DNA of 64,000 nucleotides from Rapidithrix thailandica. GTDB taxonomy: Bacteria; Bacteroidota; Bacteroidia; Cytophagales; Flammeovirgaceae. The stretch covers positions 372,001 through 436,000 of the forward strand of contig NZ_JBDKWZ010000003.1 in NCBI RefSeq assembly GCF_039710355.1, written 5' to 3'. The notes beneath the pieces were generated by a model. It searched no databases and was not told the DNA's origin. It saw nothing but the letters and a program-made list of their open reading frames with translations. Shown piece after piece: positions 61,685 through 64,000 of this stretch (within the stretch, counting starts at the first letter, position 1; each line of letters begins with the position of its first letter). Made by a program: the position numbers and the translations under genes.

Positions 61685-62197
61685 CTATAGCTTTTTAAAT
61701 TCAATCTTATTGCCTGCCTTGAGTTCATATTTCACACAAAAACCGGCTACCACTTCAATCACATATTGGGCATTGCCCTCGGAGGGAATGGAGTACTCGG
61801 ATTTTGGGGTGGTGTTTTCCTGAATACTGACGATTTCCATCAATTCATTCACAAAAATGATGTCCAGAGATACTTCCGTGTTTTTCATCCAAAAACTCCG
61901 GGGTTGTGAGTCCGGAAATACAAACAACATCCCCTTATTATCAGCCATATGACTACGGTACATCAAGCCTTGCTGGATTTCATACTCTTGATCTACAATT
62001 TCGATATCAATTTTAGTAATACTTTCTCCTCCTGAAGTTAAAAAAGTCAATTCGCCTTCTTTTTTGAAAATCGGTTCGCTGGGTTTATTTCTGCGCTTTT
62101 GCGAAGTGCTATTTTTTGCATCGCCACAAGCAGTCAATAAGAATACAGAAAGTCCAATTGCCAACAGAGATATGAAAGAATAAGAATGCTTCTTCAT
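61685..62197 (-). CDS. DUF192 lipoprotein
   Basis: 170 residues. Lipoprotein signal with Cys at about 24 (FLLTACGDAK). The DUF192 domain lies at about 60-165: VDQEYEIQQGLMYRSHMADNKGMLFVFPDSQPRSFWMKNTEVSLDIIFVN, with GLMYR and FWMKNT as the family's fingerprints, closing VIEVVAGFCVKYELKAGNKI. Function unknown; the fold is a small beta-barrel. It precedes the ATPase and His-rich permease by about 107 bases in the same direction and may share their transcript. Confidence 0.92.
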   Translation of the reverse strand: MKKHSYSFISLLAIGLSVFLLTACGDAKNSTSQKRRNKPSEPIFKKEGELTFLTSGGESITKIDIEIVDQEYEIQQGLMYRSHMADNKGMLFVFPDSQPRSFWMKNTEVSLDIIFVNELMEIVSIQENTTPKSEYSIPSEGNAQYVIEVVAGFCVKYELKAGNKIEFKKL

Positions 62198-62606
62198 AAT
62201 GATTTAAAATATAGTTAGAAATGGTGCTTTAATTTGCATTTGTAAAATAATGAACGGATGGCTATTCAGGATTTGAAAACAAGATTTTTCAATCAAATGC
62301 CTTTCAAAGTGTATTTCTTGTCTTTTAACCTACCGGACTATTATAGGCTTACAATATTAATTAAAGAAGAGCAGATCCCCACAGATTCCCGGGGATGTTC
62401 AATTCCCATTTGTATAAAATTTACAGTAAAGGGAAGCGAATGTGAAAACTTTCCCACTGTTGAACTTTTTCTTAACTTCTTTTATCTTTAGCAGAGTTAG
62501 GTAAAATAGGTTATAATTTACAGGGAAAAGCACTGTACAAATGGCGTCAACCGTATATTTTTGCCTTGAAACCTTTAGGACTTTTTTCAACTAACAATAA
62601 GACCAA
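62198..62606. other. Divergent intergenic region, DUF192 / amidase
   Basis: A short ORF in it lacks any family signal and is probably chance. It contains the amidase -7 element (62556-62563). No dyad or repeat stands out. Confidence 0.5.
62556..62563 (+). promoter_or_regulatory. -7 element of the amidase gene
   Basis: TATTTTTG matches TAnnTTTG about 44 bases before the ATG at 62607. No clear -33 was recognised. Confidence 0.45.
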
Positions 62607-63536
62607 ATGACTATGAAGCAATGGAGGTTGTATTTCGTTTACTTTGCCTTATGCGTACTTTCATTGAGCAGTGTATCTGCACAAGAGAAAAACACCGTGA
62701 TCATCTCCAAGGCTTATAAGCCCATCAAAGTAGTAATTAATCCCGGGCACGGAGGAACTGACCCGGGAAAGTTGCGAGGTACCCAAACTTTAAAACACGA
62801 AAAAGAACTCAATTTGGAGATTGCTTTGAAATTGGGAAAATACATCGAAGAGCGAATCAAAAACGTAAAGGTCATTTATACACGGGAAACGGATACCTTT
62901 GTCAGTTTGGATGAAATTGTAGACGAAGCCAATTCCAATAAAGCGGATTTTTTTATCAGTATACATTGTAACTCCAACCCTATTCGAAGTGTATACGGAA
63001 CACGTACACATATCCAAAATCATAAGTTTAAAGCAAGCCGGAAGTTGGCACAAATGATTGAAAAGGAATTTGCTACCCGTGCCGGACGCAAAAGCCGGGG
63101 AGTGATGGATCGTAAAGACCGGGGCTACAATTATCAAGTGTTGCAATATACGGAGATGCCCGGAGTATTGGTCGAATGCGGATTTATTACGAATCCTTCC
63201 GAAGAAAAATTTTTAAACTCCGATTACGGACAAGACCTGGTGGCCTCGGCTATTTTCAGAGCCTTTCGTGACTTTGTGAGTGAAAAACCCCACATCGAGA
63301 AACGCAAACCCTATTATAAGGTCCAAATTACTGCCGCTACCCAACCTGAGAATACCGGAACTTCCAGGTATAAAAAGCTGGGTATGAGAGTAGATGAAGT
63401 AGTAGATAAGAAAAACGGCTCCTACAAATACCGCTATATGGTCGGGCGGGAATACGAACACCGGCATGCCAAGCAACTCGCCAAAAAAGTACAAGATTTA
63501 GGCTTTAAAGATGCTTTTGTCGTAAAGTTTGAGTAG
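62607..63536 (+). CDS. N-acetylmuramoyl-L-alanine amidase with C-terminal SPOR-like domain
   Basis: 309 residues. Signal peptide ending VSAQ (about 23-26). The amidase_3 domain (about 38-220) has its zinc ligands in view: NPGHGGTDPG (His), KHEKELNLEIALKLG (Glu), FFISIHCNSNP (His) and the catalytic Glu in GVLVECGFITNPSEEKFL. The last 80 residues (YYKVQITAATQPENTG, KKVQDLGFKDAFVVKFE) resemble a SPOR peptidoglycan-binding domain. It cleaves the amide between MurNAc and the stem peptide during cell separation or remodelling. Periplasmic; own promoter. Confidence 0.94.
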   Translation: MTMKQWRLYFVYFALCVLSLSSVSAQEKNTVIISKAYKPIKVVINPGHGGTDPGKLRGTQTLKHEKELNLEIALKLGKYIEERIKNVKVIYTRETDTFVSLDEIVDEANSNKADFFISIHCNSNPIRSVYGTRTHIQNHKFKASRKLAQMIEKEFATRAGRKSRGVMDRKDRGYNYQVLQYTEMPGVLVECGFITNPSEEKFLNSDYGQDLVASAIFRAFRDFVSEKPHIEKRKPYYKVQITAATQPENTGTSRYKKLGMRVDEVVDKKNGSYKYRYMVGREYEHRHAKQLAKKVQDLGFKDAFVVKFE

Positions 63537-63709
63537 TCCTCATCCCAAGCCCTATTGAGGTTATGGTGAAGCTTGCATGCGTTTTTATTTGTTTAAGAAT
63601 ACTAAATTGTTTTCGTTCACAAAGTATTTTTCTTTCAAAATTTTATGTACCTTAACAAATGATTAACTATTGCCATGCTAAAAAGTAATATGAATTGGGC
63701 CTTATAGGC

Positions 63710-63734
63710 GGAAGTATATTGGTAAAATACTTCC
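63710..63734 (+). promoter_or_regulatory. Hairpin in the leader of the right-edge sigma factor
   Basis: GGAAGTAT and ATACTTCC pair perfectly around a 9-base loop. No T tract follows; this could be a leader hairpin or an operator. Confidence 0.3.
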
Positions 63735-63790
63735 CTTGTAACAGGCGCAAGGTCAAACTACCATGAATAGCCATTAACAGCGAAGCGCAT

Positions 63791-64000
63791 ATGGGGAATA
63801 TGTACGAGCCAACTAATTATGAGAGTGAAAAGAAGTGGGTACGGGCTTTGGCACAGGGTTGTCGCCAAGCGTACCGGCACTTATTTGATGTGTACCACAA
63901 AAAAGTCTACCATGCTTCCCGCAAGATGGGCCTTTCGCACGAAGATGCAGAAGGAGTAGTACAGGATGTGTTTTTGGCCTTGTGGGAACAACATAAGCAA
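63791..64000 (+). CDS. ECF RNA polymerase sigma factor (partial, off right edge)
   Basis: The first 70 residues are in the window, from ATG 63791. Region 2 shows QAYRHLFDVYHKKVYHASRKMGLSHEDAEGVVQDVFLALWEQ, with the DAEGVVQDVFLALWE helix typical of FecI-type sigma factors. Region 4 lies beyond the window. By analogy with the set at 7.4 kb, a fecR and susC may follow, but that cannot be seen. About 255 bases separate it from the amidase, with a small hairpin in between. Confidence 0.88.
   Translation, partial: MGNMYEPTNYESEKKWVRALAQGCRQAYRHLFDVYHKKVYHASRKMGLSHEDAEGVVQDVFLALWEQHKQ

Noticed and set aside
62258..62491. ORF of 77 codons in the amidase promoter gap
   Set aside because: No recognisable domain, low complexity in places, and no start context; probably chance.
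1..64000. tRNA, rRNA, tmRNA or phage genes
   Set aside because: No acceptor/T-loop patterns, rRNA stretches or phage structural genes were recognised; a covariance-model scan was not possible.

Overview
The window comes from a Bacteroidota chromosome, most likely of the order Cytophagales. The evidence is a FecI/FecR/SusC/SusD cassette, promoter -7 elements of the TAnnTTTG type, a long-form NusB in the order nusB-ytxH-DUF1573-yajC-ybbR-coaE, and the order DUF4175-ATPase-ybeY-mnmG. Base composition is moderately AT-rich and even across the genes. I see no phage, IS element, CRISPR array, rRNA or tRNA.

Region by region. 1-3.1 kb: the N-terminal part of a copper P-type ATPase (runs off the left edge), divergent from cinA. 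3.1-7.1 kb: a fatty-acid desaturase and a YceI / porin / YceI-like envelope cluster. 7.4-14.8 kb: ECF sigma factor, FecR anti-sigma factor, STN-domain SusC and SusD. 15-16.2 kb: a secreted amidohydrolase. 16.5-21.2 kb: an unusual metal-handling module (ABC ATPase, FtsX-type permease, ZnuA-like lipoprotein), then an AraC regulator with an N-terminal CxxC domain and an alpha/beta hydrolase. 21.4-25.7 kb: a beta-oxidation operon (marR, fadN-type multifunctional enzyme, thiolase). 26-30.3 kb: a small secreted protein and a 1210-residue protein made only of 13 repeats. 30.5-33 kb: comF, a CMD-family protein, a small conserved protein and an exodeoxyribonuclease III. 33.3-43.6 kb: a peptide-binding lipoprotein, DUF4175, an RsbW-like ATPase, ybeY (broken at a T9 tract), mnmG and an Ig-like lipoprotein.

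The most informative region is non-coding. The 1.4 kb gap at 43.6-45.0 kb holds five perfect DnaA boxes (TTATCCACA), three one-base variants and a nearly pure A/T block, and I read it as the chromosomal replication origin. A perfect 16-bp parS-type palindrome lies 4.7 kb to its left beside mnmG. More DnaA boxes are scattered to the right of the origin, including a triple cluster and an inverted pair. dnaA itself is not in the window.

45-54 kb: a TPR protein, then a leftward set reading tetR, LolA-like carrier, two FtsX permeases, LolD-like ATPase, membrane adenylate cyclase and outer-membrane barrel. Together these could form a trans-envelope trafficking route with a cyclase inserted in it. 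54.5-59 kb: the nusB-to-coaE housekeeping operon, with a possible three-way-junction RNA ahead of ybbR. 59.5-62.2 kb: a second ABC/FtsX pair whose permease carries a 16-histidine loop, plus a DUF192 lipoprotein. 62.6-64 kb: an N-acetylmuramoyl-L-alanine amidase and the start of another ECF sigma factor (runs off the right edge).

All function calls rest on reading motifs and on family knowledge; no database search was run.
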